From Oscillospiraceae bacterium (GTDB taxonomy: Bacteria; Bacillota; Clostridia; Oscillospirales; Acutalibacteraceae), in NCBI GenBank assembly GCA_031268095.1, contig JAIRXU010000016.1, positions 1 to 60,098 on the forward strand: a stretch of 60,098 nucleotides of DNA. The letters run 5' to 3'. The notes beneath the pieces are model-generated. The model was given only the letters and a program-made list of their open reading frames with translations. It made no database searches and was not told the origin of the DNA. Position 1 is the first letter of the stretch. Each line of letters opens with the position of its first letter. Of the stretch, positions 52,625 through 60,098 are shown piece after piece. The position numbers and the translations under genes are program-made.

Positions 52625-54238
52625 ATGGAGAGCGAAGGGGCGAAGCGGTCCTTGGGGGAGAAGATCAAGAGGGCGCTGGGCGTGGAGGGGAGCACGGCGA
52701 AGACAGTGCTGCCGATGCTGGCGTATTCGGCGGAGCACATTTCTTCCGCCGGGGGGCCGTACCTGATCGGGCTCTACTACCAGGCGTTCCTGACGTACGT
52801 CGAGGGGCTGAGCCTGGGGGAGGCGGGAATCGTCATGCTGATCAAAAGCCTCTGGGACGCGGGGATTGATCCTTTCCTGGGGCTGATGACGGACCGGACG
52901 CGATCGCGCCTGGGCCGGCACCGGATTTATATCCTGCTCGGGGCGGCGCCGTTCGGCATCGCGTACTTCATGCTGTGGAATTCATTTGGCATCTCCGCCG
53001 GGGGACGGAGCGGCTGGATCATGCTATATTACATTGCGGCGAACATCTTCTTCACGGGGGTGGCGAGCTTCATCACGGTGCCTCACACGGCGATGCTCCC
53101 GGAACTGGCGCCGGACTATTTCCAGCGGACGCAGTACATTTCCGTCGGCTACATCTTCAATTCCACCGGGATGCTGCCGTCCTTCCTGCTGGCGAGTTCC
53201 TTCCTCGGACTGATCAAATCCCAGGAATTCACGCCCGCGCTGCGCCCGACGTTCTTCAAGCTGGGGCTGACGCTGGGCGCGGTCTACATTCTCCCCATCC
53301 TGATTTGCGGGCTGACGACGAGGGAGAAAGACTCGCGGGACATGGAGACCCCGAAGGTCAGCGCGGCGTTTGTCTTTGAGGAATACCGGTCGGTATTCCG
53401 GAACAAGGCGTTCGCGCAGTATTTCCTGATGAGTTTCCTGCTGCTGTTCGGGACCGCGTTTTTCACTTCGAGCAAAACGTATTTCCTCTATGAGGTTGCG
53501 GACGCGAAGCAGCATCTGAATTTGCTGATCACGCTGGCGGGATTCGCGGAGATGCTGGCCTTCCCGGTCAACTTCGCGCTGACGAAGAAATTCGGCAAGC
53601 AGAAAATGGCGTGGTTCACGGCGCCGTTCCTGCTGGTCAGCCTGGGGCTGGGGTTCGTGATCGGCAAGCAGACGGGCCGGGGCTGGCTGGGGATCCCATG
53701 GATGACGGCGGCGCTTTATGCCCAGGAGATGCTGTTCCCCTTCGGCGGATCGGGGATCAACTTCGCGGTTTCGAACATTTTCCCGGACGTGACGGACGTG
53801 GACGAACTGCTCACGGGCCGCAGGCGGGAAGGGGTGATCGCGACCTTCAGCGCCTTCCTCAAGACGGCGACCTCCGGGGTGCTGCAATTTTTGATCGGCG
53901 TGATCCTGGAATGGTTCGGCGTCGAGACCAAAAAAGACGGCGGGGCCGGCAGTTTCCTCTTCCGGGCCAGGGCGGCCAGCCTCTTCGGGCCGAAATGGGG
54001 CGGCCCGGCCGCCGGGCTGCGCTTCGTTCACGCGTTTCTGCCGCTGGTATTCACGGCGCTTTCGCTGCTTTCACTGCGCAAGTACACGATGACCGGGGAG
54101 GAACACGCGCTGATTCGGCGGGTGATTGCCGGACGGCACGGCGAAGAAACGGACGGAAGCGAAATCACGCAGGCCGAACAGGAGCGGCTGACGGAGATTG
54201 CCGGGCAGAAATGGGAGGCCATGTGGGCCGGGAGATAG
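52625..54238 (+). CDS. MFS transporter, GPH (glycoside-cation symporter)-like
   Basis: 537 residues; AGAGAGGGG precedes the ATG. About twelve hydrophobic segments, with KSLWDAGIDPFLGLMTDRTRSRLGRHR, the GPH/MFS_2 signature loop between TM2 and TM3. FPDVTDVDELLTGRRREGVI is the matching mid-protein loop. GPH members usually import glycosides with protons or sodium. It stands 119 bases upstream of the mtaB-like gene, which has its own promoter, so the substrate may or may not be related to methyl metabolism. Confidence 0.8.
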   Translation: MESEGAKRSLGEKIKRALGVEGSTAKTVLPMLAYSAEHISSAGGPYLIGLYYQAFLTYVEGLSLGEAGIVMLIKSLWDAGIDPFLGLMTDRTRSRLGRHRIYILLGAAPFGIAYFMLWNSFGISAGGRSGWIMLYYIAANIFFTGVASFITVPHTAMLPELAPDYFQRTQYISVGYIFNSTGMLPSFLLASSFLGLIKSQEFTPALRPTFFKLGLTLGAVYILPILICGLTTREKDSRDMETPKVSAAFVFEEYRSVFRNKAFAQYFLMSFLLLFGTAFFTSSKTYFLYEVADAKQHLNLLITLAGFAEMLAFPVNFALTKKFGKQKMAWFTAPFLLVSLGLGFVIGKQTGRGWLGIPWMTAALYAQEMLFPFGGSGINFAVSNIFPDVTDVDELLTGRRREGVIATFSAFLKTATSGVLQFLIGVILEWFGVETKKDGGAGSFLFRARAASLFGPKWGGPAAGLRFVHAFLPLVFTALSLLSLRKYTMTGEEHALIRRVIAGRHGEETDGSEITQAEQERLTEIAGQKWEAMWAGR

Positions 54239-54291
54239 AGAAACAGAGAGCGCGCGGCGAAAGAATTCCGAGGGATTTTTTTGTTTCCCAC

Positions 54292-54320
54292 TTGTATTCC
54301 CGGGAGGATCGTGATACAAT
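54292..54320 (+). promoter_or_regulatory. Promoter of the mtaB-like gene
   Basis: TTGTAT 54292-54297, 17-bp spacer, TACAAT 54315-54320. Confidence 0.6.
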
Positions 54321-54357
54321 GATCCCCGATAAAAAAATCAGGACGGAGGATGATTTT

Positions 54358-55761
54358 ATGAGCACTACAGGCAGGAAACGCTTTGTCTCGGCAGCCTATC
54401 AAACCGCCGGGGAATTCGTGTTCGGCAAGGCGGCGCGGCCCGTCACGCTGGCAAACGGGATGGTGATCGGCGGCGGGACAGTCTATCCGGAGATCAACTT
54501 CACGCTGCCGAACATGCTGATCACCGGCGAAACGTTCCCGGAGGTGCTGCGCAATTACCGGGAGATCGCCGAGGGAATCTGCCAGCGGGCGCGGGAGCTT
54601 TTTGTGCCGGGTTTCATCGCGGAAATTGAGACGCTGCCGCCAATGACCTTCCGCCCCGCCTGGGGGATCGAGGTCTGCAAGACAGTGGTGGACGTGATCA
54701 GGGAGCACGAGGCGAAGTACGGGATCAAAGGCGCGGTGCGCATCACGCCCAACGACATCCGCGAGGGGGAAGACCTGGAGCATATGTGGCGCGGACGGCA
54801 CTGGGAGGCAATCCTGGAGACGTTCGAGGGCTGCGCAGAGGTGGGGGCGGACTTGCTGGCGATTGAATCCGTCGGCGGGAAAGAGATTCACGACGAGGCG
54901 GTGATGTACTGCGATATCGCCAAGTCGATTTATGCCCTGACGGTTCCGGGCTGCCTGGACATGGAACGGCTATGGACGGCGGTCGGGGACATCGGCGCGC
55001 GGACGGGGGCGGTTCCGGCGGGAGACACGGCCTGCGGCTTCGCCAACACGGCGATGGTGCTGGCGGAAAAGAACTACATCCCGAAGGTGTTCGCCGCGGC
55101 GGTGCGGGTGATTTCGGCGGTGCGGAGCCTCGTGGCGGCGGAATGCGGCGCGCGGGGACCCCACAAGGATTGCGGGTACGAAGGCGTTTACGTCAAGGCC
55201 ATCGCGGGCACACCCATTGCCATGGAAGGCCGGACGGCCGCCTGCGCGCATCTGTCACCGGTGGGGAACGTGGCGGGCTGCCTATGCGACCTTTGGAGCA
55301 ACGAGAGCATTCAGAACATCAAGCTATTGGGCGGAATGGCGCCGACGGTGTCCTTCGAGCAGCTGGCCTACGACTGCCGCCTGTTCAACGAGGCGAGCGG
55401 CCGGGGAACGGAGACCGCGCTGCTGCTGCGGGACCTGCACGCGGATTCCGACAGCCGTCTGGACCCCCAGGCCTATGTCCTGCGGCCGGACGTGGTGCTG
55501 GATATTTCCCGGGAACTGGTGAAAATCGACGGCGGGGACTACGCCCGGGGCAAGGCGGCGGCGGCTCTGGCGCTGGAAGCCATCCGGACGGGCAGCGAAG
55601 CGGGAGAACTCACGCTGGACGCCCGGGAAGAGACTTGGCTGGAGACGCTGGCCGAGGCGGTGGAAGACCTCCCGGCGCAGGCGGAGGAACTGGCCGAAAC
55701 GCTGACGTTCGAGAAGTTCGATCCGGCGAAGTATGATATGGCGGACGCGAAATCAGTTTAA
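54358..55761 (+). CDS. mtaB: Methanol--corrinoid methyltransferase MtaB family
   Basis: 467 residues from ATG 54358, with GGACGGAGGA upstream. MtaB breaks the C-O bond of methanol with a zinc ion and passes the methyl group to the corrinoid protein MtaC. Glu170 (AIESVGGKE), Cys226 (GDTACGFANT) and Cys272 (GPHKDCGYEG) sit where the zinc ligands of the archaeal enzyme fall; the assignment is by position. The length fits. MtaC and MtaA are not in the window, so either the partner is elsewhere or the enzyme acts on another methyl donor. Confidence 0.8.
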   Translation: MSTTGRKRFVSAAYQTAGEFVFGKAARPVTLANGMVIGGGTVYPEINFTLPNMLITGETFPEVLRNYREIAEGICQRARELFVPGFIAEIETLPPMTFRPAWGIEVCKTVVDVIREHEAKYGIKGAVRITPNDIREGEDLEHMWRGRHWEAILETFEGCAEVGADLLAIESVGGKEIHDEAVMYCDIAKSIYALTVPGCLDMERLWTAVGDIGARTGAVPAGDTACGFANTAMVLAEKNYIPKVFAAAVRVISAVRSLVAAECGARGPHKDCGYEGVYVKAIAGTPIAMEGRTAACAHLSPVGNVAGCLCDLWSNESIQNIKLLGGMAPTVSFEQLAYDCRLFNEASGRGTETALLLRDLHADSDSRLDPQAYVLRPDVVLDISRELVKIDGGDYARGKAAAALALEAIRTGSEAGELTLDAREETWLETLAEAVEDLPAQAEELAETLTFEKFDPAKYDMADAKSV

Positions 55762-55790
55762 AATAAATTTTGGAAAAGCGAGAGTTTCCT

Positions 55791-56663
55791 ATGAGCGATT
55801 CCCTGGCGAATTTTTCCGCGCTGGCCGCGCTCCTGCGGCGGCACGGGTTCCGGTTCTCCAAAGCCATGGGGCAGAATTTCCTGGTCAACCCCAGCGTCTG
55901 CCCCCGGATGGCGGCGGCCTGCGGGGCCGGGCCGGAAGACGGCGTATTGGAAATCGGCCCGGGGGTGGGAACACTGACGCGGGAACTGGCGAAGACCGCC
56001 GGGAAAGTCGCGGCGGTGGAGCTGGACGGACGGCTGCTGCCGCTGCTGGAGGAAACCCTCGCGGGACTGGAGAACGTGACGGTGGCGCGGGGGGATATCC
56101 TCGCGCTGGACCTGGGCGCGCTGCTGGCGGAGCATTTCGCCGGACGGCGGGTGTTTGTCTGCGCCAATTTGCCGTATTACATCACGTCGCCGGTGATCAT
56201 GCGATTGCTGGAAAGCAAAATTCTCTTCGCGGGGATCACGGTCATGGTCCAGAAAGAGGCGGCGGCGCGGCTTTGCGCGGCGGTCGGCAGCCGGGAAAGC
56301 GGGGCGGTCACCGTGGCGGTGGCGTACTACGCCGAAGCGCGGCGGCTCTTTGAGGTCAGCCGGGGGTCCTTCCTCCCCGCGCCGAACGTAGACAGCTGCG
56401 TCATGCAGCTGACGCCCCGGCCCGCGCCGCCGGTCGCCGTCCCGGACGAAGCGGCGTTTTTCCGGATGGTCCGGGCAGCCTTCGGCCAGCGGCGGAAGAC
56501 CCTGGCCAACGCCCTGAGCGCGGGGCTCGCCCTGCCGAAAGAGGCCGTCCTGGCGGCGCTGGCAAGGGCGGGAATCCCGCCGGAGATCCGGGCGGAGGCC
56601 ATGACGATGGCGGACTGGGAGAGAGCGGCGGGGGAGATGGCGGCGAGGGAAAACGGAGGATGA
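55791..56663 (+). CDS. rsmA: 16S rRNA dimethyladenosine transferase RsmA (KsgA)
   Basis: 290 residues from ATG 55791 (AAGCGAGAG upstream, weak). GQNFLVNPSVC, SAM motif EIGPGVGTLTREL, ANLPYYITSPVIMRLLE (the NLPY catalytic motif) and FGQRRKTLANAL are diagnostic. It dimethylates two adenines at the 3' end of 16S rRNA. It lies 29 bases after the mtaB-like gene on the same strand. Confidence 0.95.
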   Translation: MSDSLANFSALAALLRRHGFRFSKAMGQNFLVNPSVCPRMAAACGAGPEDGVLEIGPGVGTLTRELAKTAGKVAAVELDGRLLPLLEETLAGLENVTVARGDILALDLGALLAEHFAGRRVFVCANLPYYITSPVIMRLLESKILFAGITVMVQKEAAARLCAAVGSRESGAVTVAVAYYAEARRLFEVSRGSFLPAPNVDSCVMQLTPRPAPPVAVPDEAAFFRMVRAAFGQRRKTLANALSAGLALPKEAVLAALARAGIPPEIRAEAMTMADWERAAGEMAARENGG

Positions 56664-56750
56664 GAAAACATCAACAAAAAACAATGGACAGGAACGCAGC
56701 GTGATTCCGGTTCATAGCCATTGTAGAGTTTTATTTTTTGGGGGTCATGA

Positions 56751-57401
56751 TCAACTGAAAACACCGTGAGTAAATTCAAAACAAGTTTCTTTGTAAAAAC
56801 CATGAGAATCGCCGTCACAGACGAGTTTCAATGATGTTGCTCCCTTCAAGTTTATAGAATAAGTCTTTATTCTATCTCCAACACCAACTAGGATGATGGT
56901 TTCAGATTCCTTGTCATCCAAATAAATATGAAGAAGTCCATCCGTATCGTCGGAAAGACCGCTTCGACTTGCCGTCACGTGACCGATTTCAACGGTAAGA
57001 AGCGAAAAGCGTCCCCGCAAATCAAAAATGGCGTAGTTCTCGTATGCTGGATAAAAATCTATTTCTGAAGAGTAACTTCCATCCACAATATAACATCCGC
57101 CGCCAACAGTAGGCTTAACTTGAAGCCAATCTGTAAACTCACGTTGGGTGGTTGGAGCGTTCGTTGCCGATGAGGTCAGTAAAGTAGTACTTGCCGTAGA
57201 GGTATTAGGCTTGCCAGGCCTGGTGACAAGCAGGCCTTTTATTTCTTCAGAAAAAATCCCGCCCAAAATCGCACAAACACCCAAAACGAACCCCAGAATC
57301 TGCCACCACATATCTTTATATTCACTTTTCTGGAGAGAATTAAGAACCGCTATTAAAAAAATAAATGCCACGATAACCCCAACTATAAAAAGCCATAGCA
57401 T
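56751..57401 (-). CDS. Low-GC membrane protein with an NPCBM-like extracytoplasmic domain
   Basis: 216 residues from ATG 57401; AAGGAG lies 11 bases upstream, and a TTG at 57410 is too close to it. Two N-terminal hydrophobic segments (LFIVGVIVAFIFLIAVL; ILGFVLGVCAILGGIF) precede a Thr/Ser linker and a domain of about 130 residues. FDLRGRFSLLTVEIGHV, LLHIYLDDKESETIIL and SINLKGATSLKLVCDGD have the shape of an NPCBM/NEW2 carbohydrate-binding module. Base composition is clearly AT-richer than the neighbours, suggesting transfer. It lies between rsmA and tRNA-Arg. Confidence 0.65.
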   Translation of the reverse strand: MLWLFIVGVIVAFIFLIAVLNSLQKSEYKDMWWQILGFVLGVCAILGGIFSEEIKGLLVTRPGKPNTSTASTTLLTSSATNAPTTQREFTDWLQVKPTVGGGCYIVDGSYSSEIDFYPAYENYAIFDLRGRFSLLTVEIGHVTASRSGLSDDTDGLLHIYLDDKESETIILVGVGDRIKTYSINLKGATSLKLVCDGDSHGFYKETCFEFTHGVFS

Positions 57402-57593
57402 TGATTGCAAGGCTCCTTTCCATAAACTTCTTCTTTATTTTATCATAATCTACGCGCTTTTGTCCATACTTTCAACAAAATTTTCCCGGAAAATTTTTTG
57501 GCCGGTCGGGAGATCTCTGGGATCCGGACGGGCCTCTGGGCGGAGCGGACGGGAAGCGGAGAAGAATTCTCCGGAGAAAAATGAAAAAAAGAC

Positions 57594-57622
57594 TTGCGCC
57601 GCGCGCGGATTTGTGCTATAAT
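57594..57622 (+). promoter_or_regulatory. Promoter of tRNA-Arg
   Basis: TTGCGC 57594-57599, 17-bp spacer, TATAAT 57617-57622, with a GC-rich discriminator. Confidence 0.75.
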
Positions 57623-57668
57623 AAGGGCCGATATGGACCGACGCGGACCGACGCGGACCGCGGGATGT

Positions 57669-57745
57669 CCGCCTGTGGCGAAGCTGGATATCGCAGCAGA
57701 TTCCGATTCTGAAGGCCGGGGGTTCGAATCCCTCCAGGCGGGCCA
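57669..57745 (+). tRNA. tRNA-Arg (anticodon CCG)
   Basis: All arms pair: acceptor CCGCCTG / CAGGCGG, D stem GCGA / TCGC, anticodon stem around loop TTCCGAT (anticodon CCG, reading CGG), T stem GGGGG / CCCTC with loop TTCGAAT. The discriminator is G and CCA is encoded. 77 bases. Its 3' side borders genes of mobile-element type. Confidence 0.93.
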
Positions 57746-57774
57746 AAAAGGTAATCTGAAAAAGATGCCTCGCC

Positions 57775-57801
57775 AAAAACCCGCTATTTTAGCGGGTTTT
57801 T
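57775..57801 (+). terminator. Terminator after tRNA-Arg
   Basis: AAAAACCCGCT-ATTTT-AGCGGGTTTTT, a perfect stem with T-run, bidirectional. Confidence 0.88.
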
Positions 57802-57845
57802 CGCATGTCAAAGGGCAAAATCTCGAAACCGCGTTTTACAGATGA

Positions 57846-57923
57846 AAATCGCCCGATTTAGGCTTGCGCGAGTATGAACTTCGCGTGATTGCCGAAATCA
57901 AAAAACTGAATACAAACTATTAG
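57846..57923 (+). pseudogene. 3' remnant of an unknown gene
   Basis: An open stretch between a TGA (57843-57845) and a TAG (57921-57923), with coding-like residues KSPDLGLREYELRVIAEIK and ending NTNY. It has no start with a binding site and is followed by a good terminator, so it looks like the tail of a gene whose upstream part was lost where the mobile DNA meets the tRNA region. Confidence 0.4.
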
Positions 57924-57924
57924 A

Positions 57925-57958
57925 AGCCCGTTGGAAATGAAAATCCAGCGGGCTTTTT
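57925..57958 (+). terminator. Terminator after the gene remnant
   Basis: AGCCCGTTGGA / TCCAGCGGGCT with loop AATGAAAA-type and TTTTT. Confidence 0.8.
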
Positions 57959-57981
57959 GCATTGGAAGGAGCAAATATGAT

Positions 57982-58272
57982 ATGCCAAATTTCAGATTAG
58001 GCGGGCGCGAAGCCCGCGAACGCCTTGCCAAACAGTATCCCGTTGGTACCCGCGTCGAGCTTGCGTACTTGTGCAACAACGAGCCGGGGATGCCCAGCGG
58101 ACTGCGCGGAACCGTAAGAGGTCATGACGATCAACCCAGCCTTTTAATGGCGTGGGACAACCACCGTTCTCTCTCGCTCTTCCCCGGTGAGGACTCGTTT
58201 CGGGTGCTGACCCCTGAAGAAATCATGGAGGAGCAAACGCAATCACAGGACGAAGGGATGACGCTGACATGA
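57982..58272 (+). CDS. DUF4314 protein
   Basis: 96 residues from ATG 57982 with AAGGAG 10 bases upstream. VGTRVELAYLCNNEPGMPSG, RGTVRGHDDQPSLLMAWDN and a terminal acidic part match DUF4314, a small SH3-like domain carried mostly by conjugative elements and phages of Firmicutes. The stop overlaps the methyltransferase start by four bases (ATGA). The function is unknown. Confidence 0.78.
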   Translation: MPNFRLGGREARERLAKQYPVGTRVELAYLCNNEPGMPSGLRGTVRGHDDQPSLLMAWDNHRSLSLFPGEDSFRVLTPEEIMEEQTQSQDEGMTLT

Positions 58273-59219
58273 CAAACACCCCTCTCGCCTACAACCAAAT
58301 TTACAACATGGACTGCCTTGACGGTCTGCGACTGCTGGAATCCGACAGCATACAGATGGCGGTGACTTCACCGCCGTATTGGGCGCTTCGTTCGTATGGC
58401 TGCGCCGGTCAGATCGGGCAGGAAGACACGCCGCAGGAATATATCGACCGCCTGTGCGCCGTATTTGCCGAGCTTCGCCGGGTGCTGAAGCCGGACGGCG
58501 TGTTCTTCCTCAATATTGGCGATACCTACTGCGGCACCGGCAACAAGGCCGATTACTATGATCCGAAATACCCAAAAGGGCGAACTGGGCAGAAGAAAGC
58601 GAAAAACAATCGCGTCCCCGGCATCAAGCCAAAAGACCTCTGCGGCATTCCGTGGGCTGTAGCGTTCGCGCTTCGTGAGATGGGCTGGTATCTTCGTCAA
58701 GATTGCATTTGGAGCAAACCGAACCCGCTTCCCGAAAGCGTCACCGACCGCTGCGTGAAATCCCATGAATACCTCTTTTTGTTCGCCAAGAGCCAGCGGT
58801 ACTATTTTGACCACAAGGCAATCCGTGAACCCGCCGTGGATGCCCGAAAAAACGGCATCCACAAAGGCTCCGCAAAATACAACAGACCAATGACCGAGAG
58901 CGGCAGCGTCCAATCGCTGAACCGTGGGAATCGGCAGCGATGCCAATGGGAAGACGGACAGGCGCTTCGCAATAAAAGGAGCGTATGGACAGTAGCGACC
59001 AAAGGGATCAGCGACGGACATTTCGCGGCATATCCTCCCGCGCTGATTGAGCCGTGCATCTTGGCGGGCTGTCCGCCGGGAGAAGTCGTACTCGACCCCT
59101 TCATGGGCGCAGGGACAACAGCCGTTGTTGCCAAAGCCTTGGGACGGCAATATATCGGCTTTGAGCTGAACCCCGAATATATCACAATCGCTGAAAAGCG
59201 GATTAAGGAGGGCAAATGA
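58269..59219 (+). CDS. Site-specific DNA methyltransferase (N4-cytosine/N6-adenine type)
   Basis: 316 residues. The catalytic motif TSPPYWALRSYG lies near residue 31 (motif IV, S-P-P-Y), a target recognition region spans roughly 90-250, and the SAM motif VVLDPFMGAGTTAVVAKAL with FELNPEY comes near the C-terminus. This order is the beta class, and S-P-P-Y points to N4-cytosine or N6-adenine methylation. No restriction endonuclease is in the window, so it is probably an orphan methyltransferase of a mobile element protecting against host restriction. Confidence 0.88.
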   Translation: MTNTPLAYNQIYNMDCLDGLRLLESDSIQMAVTSPPYWALRSYGCAGQIGQEDTPQEYIDRLCAVFAELRRVLKPDGVFFLNIGDTYCGTGNKADYYDPKYPKGRTGQKKAKNNRVPGIKPKDLCGIPWAVAFALREMGWYLRQDCIWSKPNPLPESVTDRCVKSHEYLFLFAKSQRYYFDHKAIREPAVDARKNGIHKGSAKYNRPMTESGSVQSLNRGNRQRCQWEDGQALRNKRSVWTVATKGISDGHFAAYPPALIEPCILAGCPPGEVVLDPFMGAGTTAVVAKALGRQYIGFELNPEYITIAEKRIKEGK

Positions 59220-59220
59220 C

Positions 59221-60098
59221 ATGCCAAACTGGGTAACCAATCACTTGACAATAGAAGCCGAAACCGAAGAACGGCTTCACGAAATCATGACCGCTATCGC
59301 ATACGATGATAAAGGTCTCGGCACAATTGACTTCAACAAAATCAACCCGATGCCGCCTGAACTGGACATCGAAAGCGGCACCAAAACAAAGCAGGCTTTG
59401 GAGCGGTACACGCATTTTATCCGTGCGGCGCAGCTTACGGGCTGTGTTGGCTTGCAGGAGCCGCTGCCCATGAGCATTGAGGATGAACGTGTAAAGCTGA
59501 TCTCACCCAATTATGAGAAAGATGCCGATCTGATTGCTTTCGGCGCAAAGGCGTACAGCAACAAGCAGAAATACGGCGCGACCGACTGGTACTACTGGTG
59601 TTCCAGCAATCAACCCGGACATTGGGGTACGAAATGGAATAGCACCCCGATGGACGACCCGCACGAATACGATGGCAGCAATCGCCTTGAATTCCAAACG
59701 GCTTGGAGTCCACCCGAACCCGTGATCGTGCGGCTTTCGGAGATGTATCCCGACGCGCAGTTCCGGCACCGGTGGGCTGACGAGGACATCGGCATGAACG
59801 TGGGCGAAATCACCTATCAGGAGGGTGAAGCAATCGAATATGACGTTCCCTCTGGTGGCTCCAAGGAAGCCTACGAGATGGCGGCGGAGATTATCGGCAT
59901 CGACCTCTCCGAATATGAACTGTATTACTCCCAAACCAAAGGCAGCTATGTGAACCGTGAGGATTTGGCGTGGGAGGACATGTGTTACCGCGCGAAAAAA
60001 ACGAGGGAAGATTTCGCGCAAAAAACGAGAGCCGGAAGAAGCAGAGGGCCGGGAAGAGAAGCAAGCGCAAAGAGCATACAAAAGAGAGGCCAAAATGG
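59221..60098 (+). CDS. DUF1281/YubB-like ferredoxin-like-domain protein (3' end missing)
   Basis: Open from ATG 59221 through the last base (292 codons seen). The start MPNWVTNHLTIEAETEERLH, DFNKINPMPPEL, WCSSNQPGHWGTKWNS and LEFQTAWSPPEPVIVRLSEM are the signature of the plasmid/phage YubB-Api92 group. The last 45 residues become Arg/Lys-rich and unlike the family, while frame 3 reads REPEEAEGREEKQAQRAYKR, so a frameshift or the start of another gene near 59990-60010 is possible. Begins two bases after the methyltransferase stop, so the three genes are probably one transcript. Confidence 0.65.
   Translation, partial: MPNWVTNHLTIEAETEERLHEIMTAIAYDDKGLGTIDFNKINPMPPELDIESGTKTKQALERYTHFIRAAQLTGCVGLQEPLPMSIEDERVKLISPNYEKDADLIAFGAKAYSNKQKYGATDWYYWCSSNQPGHWGTKWNSTPMDDPHEYDGSNRLEFQTAWSPPEPVIVRLSEMYPDAQFRHRWADEDIGMNVGEITYQEGEAIEYDVPSGGSKEAYEMAAEIIGIDLSEYELYYSQTKGSYVNREDLAWEDMCYRAKKTREDFAQKTRAGRSRGPGREASAKSIQKRGQN

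Noticed and set aside
1-60098. CRISPR arrays
   Set aside because: No regular short direct repeats with unique spacers were seen; the only arrays are the coding repeats at 5458-6270.

Overview
The window looks like a GC-rich, spore-forming Firmicute of the Clostridia, most likely an Oscillospirales-type gut anaerobe. This is inferred from BofA and DUF2508 homologues, many AAAGGAG-type ribosome binding sites, the mnmE-mnmG-rsmG-noc-soj-spo0J order, several small lipoproteins, a dockerin-bearing secreted protein and an MtaB-type corrinoid methyltransferase. The species cannot be named from the sequence.

Layout. 0-1.3 kb: the tail of an IS5-type transposase abutting a 5'-truncated VWA protein gene, then zapA. 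1.4-12.5 kb: an arginine cluster (argC, argJ, argB, argD) interleaved with a nucleoside phosphorylase, a P-loop kinase, a GNAT acetyltransferase, four lipoprotein genes and a 160-bp palindromic element. 12.5-16.2 kb: a DivIVA-like coiled-coil protein, a compact type I toxin-antitoxin-like module between two copies of the same terminator, and rhaB. 16.3-25 kb: a two-TM membrane protein, bofA and a DUF2508 gene (minus strand), then manA, a degenerate McrB-like ATPase, a DUF21/CBS protein, a secreted lipase and a lipoprotein. 25.1-30.7 kb: the rod-shape cluster mreB-mreC-mreD-pbp2-minD. 30.7-38.4 kb: mnmE, mnmG, rsmG, noc, soj, spo0J with three perfect parS sites. 38.5-43 kb: serS, a TVP38-type membrane protein, a radical SAM protein, an amidohydrolase. 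43.3-49.3 kb: SRP RNA, dnaX, ebfC, recR, a region with DnaA-box-like motifs, dnaN, an S4-domain gene, recF. 49.4-56.7 kb: a small anchored protein, flavodoxin, a GLUG/dockerin secreted protein with a 19-bp homopolymer in its leader, an MFS symporter, mtaB and rsmA. 56.7-60.1 kb: a low-GC membrane protein, tRNA-Arg(CCG), then genes of mobile-element type (DUF4314, DNA methyltransferase, DUF1281-like) running off the end.

Two large-scale features stand out. The plus strand is C-rich left of about 32 kb and G-rich right of about 34 kb whatever the gene orientation, which is what a replication origin produces; the switch interval is bracketed by parS sites. Yet the dnaN-recF block, 12 kb away, lacks dnaA but has its own cluster of DnaA-box-like motifs. 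The best candidate for an undescribed system is at 14.24-14.54 kb: a 26-residue hydrophobic peptide with a hairpin-masked Shine-Dalgarno sequence, its own promoter, and a convergent promoter making a short antisense RNA that shares its terminator.
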